Shown piece after piece: positions 54,108 through 62,139 of a stretch of DNA of 64,000 bases. Where the stretch lies: NCBI GenBank assembly GCA_003457135.1, contig DMSQ01000080.1, positions 18,065 to 82,064 of the forward strand, in the 5' to 3' direction. The notes beneath the pieces are model-generated. The model searched no databases. It was given only the letters and a program-made list of their open reading frames with translations, and had not been told where the DNA came from. The DNA is from Prolixibacteraceae bacterium (GTDB lineage: Bacteria; Bacteroidota; Bacteroidia; Bacteroidales; Prolixibacteraceae). Positions within the stretch are counted from its first letter, which is position 1. Every line of letters starts with the position of its first letter. A program made the translations under genes and the position numbers.

Positions 54108-55934
54108 TTATTGTATCCTTATCATCACTACCCAATCCCTTCCATTTTCCAATGGAGGTACTCCGAGTGAAACTTTCCCTCCGTTCAGGGTTTTGACAGT
54201 TCCATCCAGCAATTTACCATCGGTTCGCGGATTAAACCATTTGACGAGGTATTTTCCATTGGGCAAGGTGATTTCGGGTGATTCAACTTTGGGAAAATAA
54301 ACCGCATACACTTCGCCGGGTTTGGCCAGGCAGAAGGCAGTAGCCGGACTGACCAACTCGTTGGCAGGTTTCATTTGTGCAAACGGCAGGTTGTTCTGGA
54401 AGAAGTCGGTAGCGATTTTGGTTTGCTTCCACCAGAGTTCGCGGCTGCGGAAATCTTCACACATCAAATCGTTGTGCGGGTAGCGGTAACCAAAATACCA
54501 TTCGGCGCCAGCGGCTCCTGCCATCAGGCTGCCCCAAAGTGCATAATGACGGACGGTATCGTGTTGCGCATCGAATTCATCGGGCATCACACCTTTATGG
54601 GCCGGACCAATTTCGTCGAGATTGACCACCCACGGTTTTTTGGTTTTGGCCGATTCGGTAATAAAATGAGCTACACGGTTGTTGATGTCTTCTACTTTTC
54701 CAATTTGCATCGAAGGCCCTTCCAGGTTTTCGAAGCCCAGCAACGGATTGAGTACCATGTCCTGATGCTGATTGTCGGAATGGGTATGTACTACTACAAA
54801 ATTTGGATACGGATTGATGCTTTTCAGGTAATTGGCCATGTCTTTTCGCATTTGGTCGGTTTGCCCGACCGGAGTCCAGTCAGCCGGGCCATTTTCTTCG
54901 CCCAGGTTCCAGGTTACCGCCAGATGATGCCCGAAACGCGCCACCAGTTCGCGCAGGTAAACCTTGCGCTGAATGTCGGTTTGGCCCCCATCGAGCAAAC
55001 ATTCGTTTTCGGTTTCCTGAAGCACAAAATGAAGCATGATGCCCAGACGCTCCATGTGGCTGAAGACGATTTCCCACTGGTCGAGTTTCGAGCAATCGAA
55101 CCGGGTCCGTTCGTTGTGGTCGCTATATGGCCAAACATCTTTTCCATCGCCCAGAATATTCAAGGTCAGCATATACTGCGAATTAACGCCCTGTGATGCG
55201 AGATAATTCAATGCTCCGATAATGCCTTTCCCTTTTCCGACTTGCCAGGTAGGTTCGCCTTCGTGCCAGTCTTTCAGATGCGGTTCGTATTTGTGGCAGC
55301 TTTCTTTCGGGTTTGCTTCCCCTTCACGGACAACAGCTTTTATACCATAACGATTCGTCTGGTTGAAATCGGTAAAGGCCAGAAAATTCTCAGGACTATC
55401 GGCTCCGTTCTTCAGGAAATACTGGCCTGTTTCACTAAATTTCAGATAGCGTTCGCCCACATATTCCAAACGTCCTTTGGAGAGGAATCCACGGGCATTT
55501 TTATCGGTTCCGGTGACCGTAAATGTGCCGGAACTGCCATTGGGGGGCAAACTAGTGCCCTCATCAGGCTGGATGCTTATTGAAATGTCTTTTCCGGTAC
55601 GGAACGAAACCTGATATTTCCAGACCCCCACTTCATCAGGAACAAAATTGACCTGCCATTTATTTCCCGACATGGCTCCGGTTTCGGCTGATTCGCCATC
55701 AGCAGAAAAAAATCCGGGGACCAGGTATTTTTTACCCCCATTGGTAAACGTAACCAGGAGCCGGAAATCGAGAAAGGGATTCGGTTTAAAATTCGTTTCA
55801 CTGCACTGTGGCCCATCGAAAAAGATGCGGATAGTTTGCCATTTTTTGAGTTCACCCTGAATAATAGGTGTTTGGGCAAAAAGGTTCGTGATCAGAAAAA
55901 ACGACAGAATGAAGAGTTGGGAAAGTTTTTTCAT
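54108..55934 (-). CDS. secreted DUF5060-containing TIM-barrel glycosidase-like protein
   Basis: 608 aa with a signal peptide (LSQLFILSFFLITNLFA). A DUF5060-type beta domain (~20-140) starts with LKKWQTIRIFFDGPQ and ends around VPDEVGVWKYQVSF. The barrel has SQGVNSQYMLTLNILGDGKD, HLAVTWNLGEENGPADW with a candidate acid/base Glu, and WVVNLDEIGPAHKG with a candidate nucleophile Glu. The final ~90 residues form a collagen-binding-like beta domain (LPNGKYLVKWFNPRT). Proteins of this layout are related to the DUF4038/GH140 group but poorly characterised. The substrate is unknown. Confidence 0.78.
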   Translation of the reverse strand: MKKLSQLFILSFFLITNLFAQTPIIQGELKKWQTIRIFFDGPQCSETNFKPNPFLDFRLLVTFTNGGKKYLVPGFFSADGESAETGAMSGNKWQVNFVPDEVGVWKYQVSFRTGKDISISIQPDEGTSLPPNGSSGTFTVTGTDKNARGFLSKGRLEYVGERYLKFSETGQYFLKNGADSPENFLAFTDFNQTNRYGIKAVVREGEANPKESCHKYEPHLKDWHEGEPTWQVGKGKGIIGALNYLASQGVNSQYMLTLNILGDGKDVWPYSDHNERTRFDCSKLDQWEIVFSHMERLGIMLHFVLQETENECLLDGGQTDIQRKVYLRELVARFGHHLAVTWNLGEENGPADWTPVGQTDQMRKDMANYLKSINPYPNFVVVHTHSDNQHQDMVLNPLLGFENLEGPSMQIGKVEDINNRVAHFITESAKTKKPWVVNLDEIGPAHKGVMPDEFDAQHDTVRHYALWGSLMAGAAGAEWYFGYRYPHNDLMCEDFRSRELWWKQTKIATDFFQNNLPFAQMKPANELVSPATAFCLAKPGEVYAVYFPKVESPEITLPNGKYLVKWFNPRTDGKLLDGTVKTLNGGKVSLGVPPLENGRDWVVMIRIQ

Positions 55935-56022
55935 AGCTGATCTGTTTGGGTTAGTGATTTTATCAAAATTAGTATAAAATCGCTGAAAAACAGCTCAGTT
56001 GAATAAAAAGAATAGGTTGTTT

Positions 56023-56832
56023 TTAATGAATTTTGTAGTGATCTTCCAATATCCTCCTGAACCATTTGCCGGGTAAAATGTATTTCAACAGCACCGCCAG
56101 TTTTTGTTCGAAGGAGGCAATGATGTAGCGTTGCCTTGGATTTTTGCATTCAATAATCCTGACCATTTTTCGGGCAAGTATTTCGGGTTTCCACCCGTTG
56201 GTTTCGTCTTTTTCAATGGCTGCCAGACTTTTACCGAATTGGGCCTGATAAGGATCAGAATCATCAGTTGGCGCCAGAAAATTCCGGCGGTTAATGGAAT
56301 TGCTCGTATGAAAATCGCCCGGGTTAATGAGTATTACTTTAATGTTGAACTGTTTCACTTCCATTCTCAACGCTTCGCTGAATCCTTCGATGGCAAATTT
56401 TCCGGCTGAGTAAAAAGCCTGGAAAGGCAAGCCCATCAGTCCGCCAATGGAACTGAAATTGATGATCGTCCCGCCTCCCTGCTTCCGCATAACTGGCAAA
56501 ATCTCGCGTGTCAGATGCACCATTCCGAGGAAATTGGTGTCCATTTGCAGTTTGATGGTTTCAAAAGGTATAGTTTCAATGGGGCCACCCGAGTGCATTC
56601 CTGCATTGTTAATGACAACATCAATGCGTCCTTCTCTCAGCATTACTGTTGATACCGTATTTTGAATTGAAGCCAAATCAGTAAGATCCATTTTCAACTG
56701 ATGAACCAAATCGTCGGTCAAAGTTAATTTTCGGACAGTTCCATAAACGCTATGTCCGTTTTCAGCCAGAAGTTTAGCCATATGCTTTCCGAAACCTGAA
56801 GATATACCGGTGATGAGGATGACTTTTTTCAC
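56023..56832 (-). CDS. SDR oxidoreductase, candidate 3-ketosphinganine reductase
   Basis: 269 aa classical short-chain dehydrogenase. It has the NAD(P) motif TGISSGFGKHMA, the structural NNAG, the catalytic Ser in INFSSIGG, and YSAGKFA carrying the Tyr and Lys. The C-terminal part (KLAVLLKYILPGKWF) is hydrophobic and may touch membrane lipid. Its ATG overlaps the stop of the serine palmitoyltransferase gene by 4 bp (56829-56832). In sphingolipid synthesis the ketone made by that enzyme is reduced by an SDR, so this is the obvious candidate. The role is inferred from context; the family is certain. Confidence 0.88.
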   Translation of the reverse strand: MKKVILITGISSGFGKHMAKLLAENGHSVYGTVRKLTLTDDLVHQLKMDLTDLASIQNTVSTVMLREGRIDVVINNAGMHSGGPIETIPFETIKLQMDTNFLGMVHLTREILPVMRKQGGGTIINFSSIGGLMGLPFQAFYSAGKFAIEGFSEALRMEVKQFNIKVILINPGDFHTSNSINRRNFLAPTDDSDPYQAQFGKSLAAIEKDETNGWKPEILARKMVRIIECKNPRQRYIIASFEQKLAVLLKYILPGKWFRRILEDHYKIH

Positions 56833-58034
56833 GACCAGGCATTTTTCAATTCCAGAATGCCGAGCATTTTAGCTGCTTTGGTTATTTTTTCAATCGAGAT
56901 ATCCACCTGTTCTTTGGTGTGTGTCGCCATCAGCGAATACCTGATCAGACTGTCTTCTTTTGGAACGGCAGGAGCTACAACCGGGTTGACAAAAATGCCA
57001 TTTTCGAGCAAAATCTTTGTGAGTTGAAGGGCTTTAATATCGTCGCGGATGAAAAGGGGAATGATTGGTGTTTCGGATACTCCGGTGTCGAAACCAGCTG
57101 ATTTTAATTCCTGAAGCGCATAATTTGTCATGCTCCAAAGATGTTTGATGCGTTCCGGTTCATTTTCCATGATTCCGATAGTGGCCAGTACAGTAGCTGC
57201 TGAGGCCGGTGTCATACTGGCGCTGAAAATCAATGATCTGGAATTGTGCTTGATGAAATTGATGACTTCATGGTCTCCGGCAATAAAACCGCCAAGCGAG
57301 GCAAACGACTTCGAAAAGGTTCCCATGATCAGGTCAACTTTATCCGTCAATCCAAAATGATCGGCGGTTCCGGCGCCGTTTTTCCCCAAAACTCCCAGGG
57401 AATGCGCATCATCGAGCATAATTGAAGCGCCGTATTTTTCGGCAAGCCCGACCACTTCCGGTAATTTCAGGATATCCCCTTCCATCGAAAAAACACCATC
57501 AGCAACAATTAGTTTTACCCGATCTGGACAACAGTTTTTAAGTTTACTTTCCAGTGCATCCATGTCGTTGTGTGCATATTTGAGCACCTGTGAGAAAGAC
57601 AAACGGCTTCCTTCAATGATAGAGGCATGGTCGAGTTCATCCAAAAGGAGATAATCGTGGCGACCTGCGATTATTGAAACAACTCCGAGGTTTACCTGAA
57701 ATCCGGTACTGTAACAAAGCGTTGCATCCTTACCAACAAAGGATGCCAGCTTGTTTTCCAATTCGATATGGATATCGAGGGTGCCATTCAGAAATCGTGA
57801 ACCGGCACAACCTGTACCATACTTGTCGATGGCAGCTTTAGCAGCTTCTTTTACTTTTGGGTGATTGGTCAGGCCGAGGTAGCTGTTCGATCCAAACATC
57901 AAAACCTTCTTACCATTGATGATTACTTCAGTATCCTGATTAGATTCGATTACCCTGAAATAGGGGTAGATGCCAGCCTGCATTACTTTTTGCGGTGCAT
58001 CGTATTCCGAAAACTTGTCTTTTAATATTCCCAC
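56829..58034 (-). CDS. spt: serine palmitoyltransferase
   Basis: 401 aa, a PLP enzyme of the alpha-oxoamine synthase family that condenses serine with an acyl-CoA to give 3-ketosphinganine, the first step of sphingolipid synthesis. The Bacteroidetes SPT landmarks are present: GIYPYFRVIESNQDTEVI, GKKVLMFGSNSYLGLTNHP, GTGCAGSRFLNGTLDIH, LDELDHASI, DDAHSLGVLGKNG, and the Lys site GTFSKSFASLGG. The YPYFRVIES and CAGSRFLNGT segments favour SPT over 8-amino-7-oxononanoate synthase or glycine C-acetyltransferase. It is cytosolic or membrane-associated. The SDR gene follows with a 4-bp overlap. The 277-bp upstream gap is AT-rich, without a gene, and presumably contains the promoter. Confidence 0.87.
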   Translation of the reverse strand: MGILKDKFSEYDAPQKVMQAGIYPYFRVIESNQDTEVIINGKKVLMFGSNSYLGLTNHPKVKEAAKAAIDKYGTGCAGSRFLNGTLDIHIELENKLASFVGKDATLCYSTGFQVNLGVVSIIAGRHDYLLLDELDHASIIEGSRLSFSQVLKYAHNDMDALESKLKNCCPDRVKLIVADGVFSMEGDILKLPEVVGLAEKYGASIMLDDAHSLGVLGKNGAGTADHFGLTDKVDLIMGTFSKSFASLGGFIAGDHEVINFIKHNSRSLIFSASMTPASAATVLATIGIMENEPERIKHLWSMTNYALQELKSAGFDTGVSETPIIPLFIRDDIKALQLTKILLENGIFVNPVVAPAVPKEDSLIRYSLMATHTKEQVDISIEKITKAAKMLGILELKNAWS

Positions 58035-58311
58035 CAGTCAAATTATTAGAATAATTTAATTTTTGAGTAAAGGACATGTTTGAGGGAAAAATGCTGTTTT
58101 TTTATGCTGTCAGATTGAAAAAAAAACAAACACTCATCCGGATTGATGTTCTTCAAAAGTAATAAGTCTGATGAATTAATCGCCATTTATTCTTAAAAAG
58201 ATAAAATTCAGTACAAAAAAGTTCATGAAATTACGTCAAAAATGGAAAGATGTTTAAAAATTTTGGGAATCAATTGTTGCAAGTTTATGCGTGATTAGAA
58301 GGCAAACACAG

Positions 58312-59631
58312 TCAATTCAAATTGACCATTTTGCCTTCTTTCTTGTATTCTTTCTGGATACCGGCCATCAGATCGGAAAGACTGATCGTGTCCGATTTCT
58401 TTTCGATGGTTTTGAGGCAGGCATAGTGAACGATGTTGACAATGTTGGCCCCGGTCACCTCGTACCTTTTCGCGATTTCTGGCAGTACAATCTGATTATC
58501 GAGCTTCATGCGCTTTGGAATATTGTTTTTCCACAATATCAGCCTTTCCTGCGCGGTCGGGTTTTCGAATTCGATAATGGCATTGAAACGGCGGGTAAAA
58601 GCGGTATCAATGTTGTTTTTCATGTTCGTGGCCAGAATAACCAGTCCGGCATGCGTTTCGATTCGCTGTAAAAGGTACGATACTTCCTGATTGGCGTATT
58701 TGTCGTGGGCATCGCGTATGCCTGTCCGTTTTCCGAAAAGGGCATCGGCCTCGTCGAAGAACAGAATCCAATCTTTATTTTCGGCCCTGTTGAATAATTT
58801 GGAAAGGTTTTTTTCGGTTTCGCCGATGTATTTCGAGATGACCATAGAAAGGTCGATTCGGAAAACATCGAGGCCGGTGCTTTTGCCCAGCAAACTGGCA
58901 GCCATTGTTTTGCCGGTTCCGGCAGGCCCGGTAAATAGGACCCGATATCCTTTTTTGATCCGGCTTTTCATTCCCCATTCGCTCAACAGCACGTCATTAT
59001 ACTTTAGCCAGGTCTCTATTTCTGCAATTTGCTTTGAAGTTTTTTCATTCAGGATCAGATCTTTCCACTCGAGTTCCGTTTCAATTAACTGTGCCGGAAA
59101 ATCGCTGCTCAACCTGGGTTTTGAAACAATACCGGAAGTAAATTTCTCAACAAATTCGTTTTCCATAACCAGTTTTCCACTCATTCGTGGTTCTCCCGGG
59201 GGCACTTCTTCCAGGTACAGAACACCTTTTCGTGCGAAGAAATGATCTTCAGAAAACAGTTTGGTCAGTTCGGCTCTTTGCTCCATATCATGGCCGGCCA
59301 ATATGAACAAAACGGTTTCGCCAGTCGGTAAAATGCCCCGATGATTTTTACCTTTCACGCCTCCAAACTCCGGAAATTCACCGCCATTGGGCAGATATGC
59401 CCCAATGATTGAGTTAAAAAAATTGGGAGAAAGGTGAGGAGCCAATGCAATCAGTAGTGTTGCAACTTCATTTTCAGACAAATTGTTCTTTTGAATAAAC
59501 CGGGTTAATTCAGAAGCTTCCATATCGTGCATCCCATACCTGGGAACCTGCAAGGCAGTTCCTTTAAATTCAATTTCAAGCCGTGATTGAATCACATTTT
59601 TCAGAAGGCCAAGCAGTTTCGATTTACTCAC
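58312..59631 (-). CDS. eCIS-type AAA+ ATPase
   Basis: 439 aa. The N-terminal ~190 residues are the family-specific region; the AAA+ module follows with Walker A GPAGTGKT (235-242), RIDLSMVISKYIGETEKNL, Walker B FFDEADALFG (291-300), and LATNMKNNIDTAFTRRF with the sensor and arginine-finger residues. This organisation is that of the ATPase conserved in extracellular contractile injection systems (Afp15/Pvc15-like). It is thought to help particle assembly or disassembly. It is the last gene of the minus-strand eCIS cluster here. Confidence 0.85.
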   Translation of the reverse strand: MSKSKLLGLLKNVIQSRLEIEFKGTALQVPRYGMHDMEASELTRFIQKNNLSENEVATLLIALAPHLSPNFFNSIIGAYLPNGGEFPEFGGVKGKNHRGILPTGETVLFILAGHDMEQRAELTKLFSEDHFFARKGVLYLEEVPPGEPRMSGKLVMENEFVEKFTSGIVSKPRLSSDFPAQLIETELEWKDLILNEKTSKQIAEIETWLKYNDVLLSEWGMKSRIKKGYRVLFTGPAGTGKTMAASLLGKSTGLDVFRIDLSMVISKYIGETEKNLSKLFNRAENKDWILFFDEADALFGKRTGIRDAHDKYANQEVSYLLQRIETHAGLVILATNMKNNIDTAFTRRFNAIIEFENPTAQERLILWKNNIPKRMKLDNQIVLPEIAKRYEVTGANIVNIVHYACLKTIEKKSDTISLSDLMAGIQKEYKKEGKMVNLN

Positions 59632-59650
59632 TTAGAATTTTTGAATGGGG

Positions 59651-60088
59651 TTAATCAGAATAGAAGGGTTTGATATTTGAATTGATCAGTAAATCAATTT
59701 GTGTGAAAACAAGGTACTTTCCTTCAGGAATCCCAGCGATTAATAATTCCTGAATTCCTGATTTGCACCTGATTTTCCAGGTAACTGCCCCTCTGATATT
59801 TCCACCTTTCGGGGTATTACTTTCCAGTTCACAACACTTTTCAAGTACTTCCTGAATAGCTTTAACTCCCCTTTCGGTTACAGTTGCAGCGAAATTCCAT
59901 TTCCCGGAACTGATGGCGGAATCGTCTGAATCTCTGGCTATTGATAAGTAATATAAACTTCCGTCGCTGTATATTCTTGAAATCAATTTATCCCCAAAAT
60001 CCGGAGGAATATTGGTTTTCTCAAACAAAGGAATTTCGTTCTGATGTTGAAGACTTATTCCGTTGATATTTTGAATGAATTGAATCAT
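59651..60088 (-). CDS. uncharacterised protein in the eCIS cluster
   Basis: 145 aa with no signal peptide and no family I recognise. It is mixed alpha/beta with a central LYYLSIARDSDDSAISSG and a later helix GVKAIQEVLEKCCELES. The C-terminal part TWKIRCKSGIQELLIAG looks like a small beta-sheet domain. It lies between the double-zincin protein (38-bp gap) and the AAA+ ATPase (19-bp gap), so it is almost certainly co-transcribed. In context it could be an immunity protein, chaperone or adaptor for the preceding protein; nothing in the sequence decides this. Confidence 0.75.
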   Translation of the reverse strand: MIQFIQNINGISLQHQNEIPLFEKTNIPPDFGDKLISRIYSDGSLYYLSIARDSDDSAISSGKWNFAATVTERGVKAIQEVLEKCCELESNTPKGGNIRGAVTWKIRCKSGIQELLIAGIPEGKYLVFTQIDLLINSNIKPFYSD

Positions 60089-60126
60089 ATTGATGTTTTT
60101 GTTTAAGTAGAATATTCCGAAATATA

Positions 60127-62136
60127 CTAAGAAGTTACGATTCTCCAGCTTTTTGATGTTAACTGATTCAAAGCATCGGCAAAAGTAGAATAATGGGCGG
60201 CCCCAACCACATTCCCCGTTGACATCATCCGGTCGTCGTTACCAACAACAGCCCCGCCTGCGACTCCGGCATCCCGGGCTAACTGGTCGTGTGTGGCTGC
60301 ACTTCCGGCTGGACGGTTGTATCCGCTTCCCACTTCAGCATATTCATCTCCCAGGCCAAAAACGTGACCAAGCTCGTGGGCAAAAACATTTTGTCCGCCA
60401 CGGCCAGGACGGGTAATCATGATATCAACCCTTCTGTAATCTGCCGGATCGTGTGTTGCGGGATTAGCCGCCAGATCGGCTTCGGCGCTGGTATCCGAAT
60501 CGTTGGTTTGGGTCTGGGTAGTGATACTGGTATTTAAGTCTGAACTGGCAAGCTCAGAATCCACATAACTTTGAACCGAGGTCAACCTGCTTTGAACCAG
60601 GGTTTGATTGTATTCTGCTGAACCTGGAGCAGAAGCATATCCGGTCAGATCAATTTCCACGCTTCTTCCGGCATTGTCGAGTAAAATCATCGGATCGCTG
60701 AAGAAAGCATCCAGTTTGGCTCTTTCGGTTTCTGAAAGGGTACTTTCATTATTTGCAAAATTAACATATTCAAAGAAGTATTGGTTTTCAGGATCGTCGC
60801 TCCGGTTACTTTCAAGCGACATTAAATTATTAAATCCTTGTGGATTGGCATTTCTTGAACCCGGATCATTTCCCAAATAGGACCGGACACCACTTATCAT
60901 CCCGTTAGTGACCGGGGCGGATGTGGCAGCGCCACTTTCAGTGATGATCCGGGTAATATTGGCCACATCATCGGCTGAAGGCTGTTTCACAATTTCAATC
61001 TGAACATGGTCGCTGGTTGCTTCATCGGTGACCGTAAACATGCCAAATGGTCCTCCTTCACGGGTATTTGTTACAGCATTGCCTTCCGTGATATCCAGAT
61101 GAATCGAAGGAGTAGCGGTTACATCTTCCCAACCGGTTTCTGAAACCTGAAAGGACATTCCCGTATCCTGCCAAAGCGCTGTCGCAGCAGCCAGATTAGC
61201 CCTGAACCGGAGCATGTGAATTTCTTTTTGGGTATCGGTCCATTGAAAATAGGGTAATATTTGTGCCTGAACTTCTGGAGGCAAGCCATTCATAATGGGA
61301 ATAAAACCTCCTGTATTCATGAAATGATTGGGCGATGAGTATGCTCCGGGTGAACCAATCAGAGTGTCGGCAAAGCGGACTTTACCGCGGACGGTCACAT
61401 TTAGCCTGCTTTGTGCCGGAAAATAACTGGCCTCGAATCCTGAACCCGACGTTTCGCTCCGGGTATAGGTAATCGGGCCGTAATTCCGGCTTCTGAATTC
61501 CCTTTTTTCTTCGGCCAGTATTTCTTCCGGAGTTTGCTCGGGACCGCTGTCCCATGGCCACCTTTGGATGGCCGGACTTTCGGAAATCGCGGAAGTAGCT
61601 CCCTGCTGAAGGGTATGCGTCAGTTCATGGGCCAGTAACTGTGTCCCCGGTAATGATTCCGGACGATACTTTCCGGAGCTGAAATAAATATCAGATCCGG
61701 TTGTAAATGCCTGGGCGCCTAACTGCCTGTTTAGCTCAACAGCCTTTTGATCGGTATGTATTTTAACACCGCCAAAGTTCGCCCCAAATCCATTTTCCAT
61801 TTTGGTACGAATTGGCCCATCCATCGGAATGCCCGATCCTATACTGCCCCGGATTCTATCCTCCGTATCCGGATTAAGTATTCTTTCCTGAAATGTTTCG
61901 TTTGGCATATTTTGTACAGGTGTTGAAAATGCCGGAGGAAAAAAACTTTGTTGTTCGAACATGGGTTGTTGTACGATTTTTTCTGCCATTTGATCAGCTT
62001 CAGCTTCAAAATGATCGCCGGGTTCGCCTACTGTTAATTTGGCCTGAACATTCAGAAATCCACTGTTGCCTTTAGCCGGGGAAAATGGAGAATTGGTTTG
62101 GCTTTTCTCCGCTGCTTTATTGGTTTTCGTTTTCAT
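60127..62136 (-). CDS. eCIS-associated DUF4157 protein with OmpA-like and metzincin-like domains
   Basis: 669 aa without a signal peptide. Residues ~85-180 are the eCIS core domain (DUF4157): FGANFGGVKIHTDQKAVEL, AQAFTTGSDIYFSSGKY, and HELTH at 170-174. The middle (180-460) is unrecognised. Residues ~465-560 resemble an OmpA-like peptidoglycan-binding domain (FANNESTLSETERAKLDAF, LTGYASAPGSAEYN, VQSRLTSVQSYV). The end has HELGHVFGLGD at 587-597, a metzincin-like HExxHxxGxxD zinc site, and a Met-containing turn DDRMMSTG near 635. It is likely an injected or particle-attached protease effector. It follows the tape-measure gene by 3 bp. Confidence 0.85.
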   Translation of the reverse strand: MKTKTNKAAEKSQTNSPFSPAKGNSGFLNVQAKLTVGEPGDHFEAEADQMAEKIVQQPMFEQQSFFPPAFSTPVQNMPNETFQERILNPDTEDRIRGSIGSGIPMDGPIRTKMENGFGANFGGVKIHTDQKAVELNRQLGAQAFTTGSDIYFSSGKYRPESLPGTQLLAHELTHTLQQGATSAISESPAIQRWPWDSGPEQTPEEILAEEKREFRSRNYGPITYTRSETSGSGFEASYFPAQSRLNVTVRGKVRFADTLIGSPGAYSSPNHFMNTGGFIPIMNGLPPEVQAQILPYFQWTDTQKEIHMLRFRANLAAATALWQDTGMSFQVSETGWEDVTATPSIHLDITEGNAVTNTREGGPFGMFTVTDEATSDHVQIEIVKQPSADDVANITRIITESGAATSAPVTNGMISGVRSYLGNDPGSRNANPQGFNNLMSLESNRSDDPENQYFFEYVNFANNESTLSETERAKLDAFFSDPMILLDNAGRSVEIDLTGYASAPGSAEYNQTLVQSRLTSVQSYVDSELASSDLNTSITTQTQTNDSDTSAEADLAANPATHDPADYRRVDIMITRPGRGGQNVFAHELGHVFGLGDEYAEVGSGYNRPAGSAATHDQLARDAGVAGGAVVGNDDRMMSTGNVVGAAHYSTFADALNQLTSKSWRIVTS

Positions 62137-62139
62137 ATC

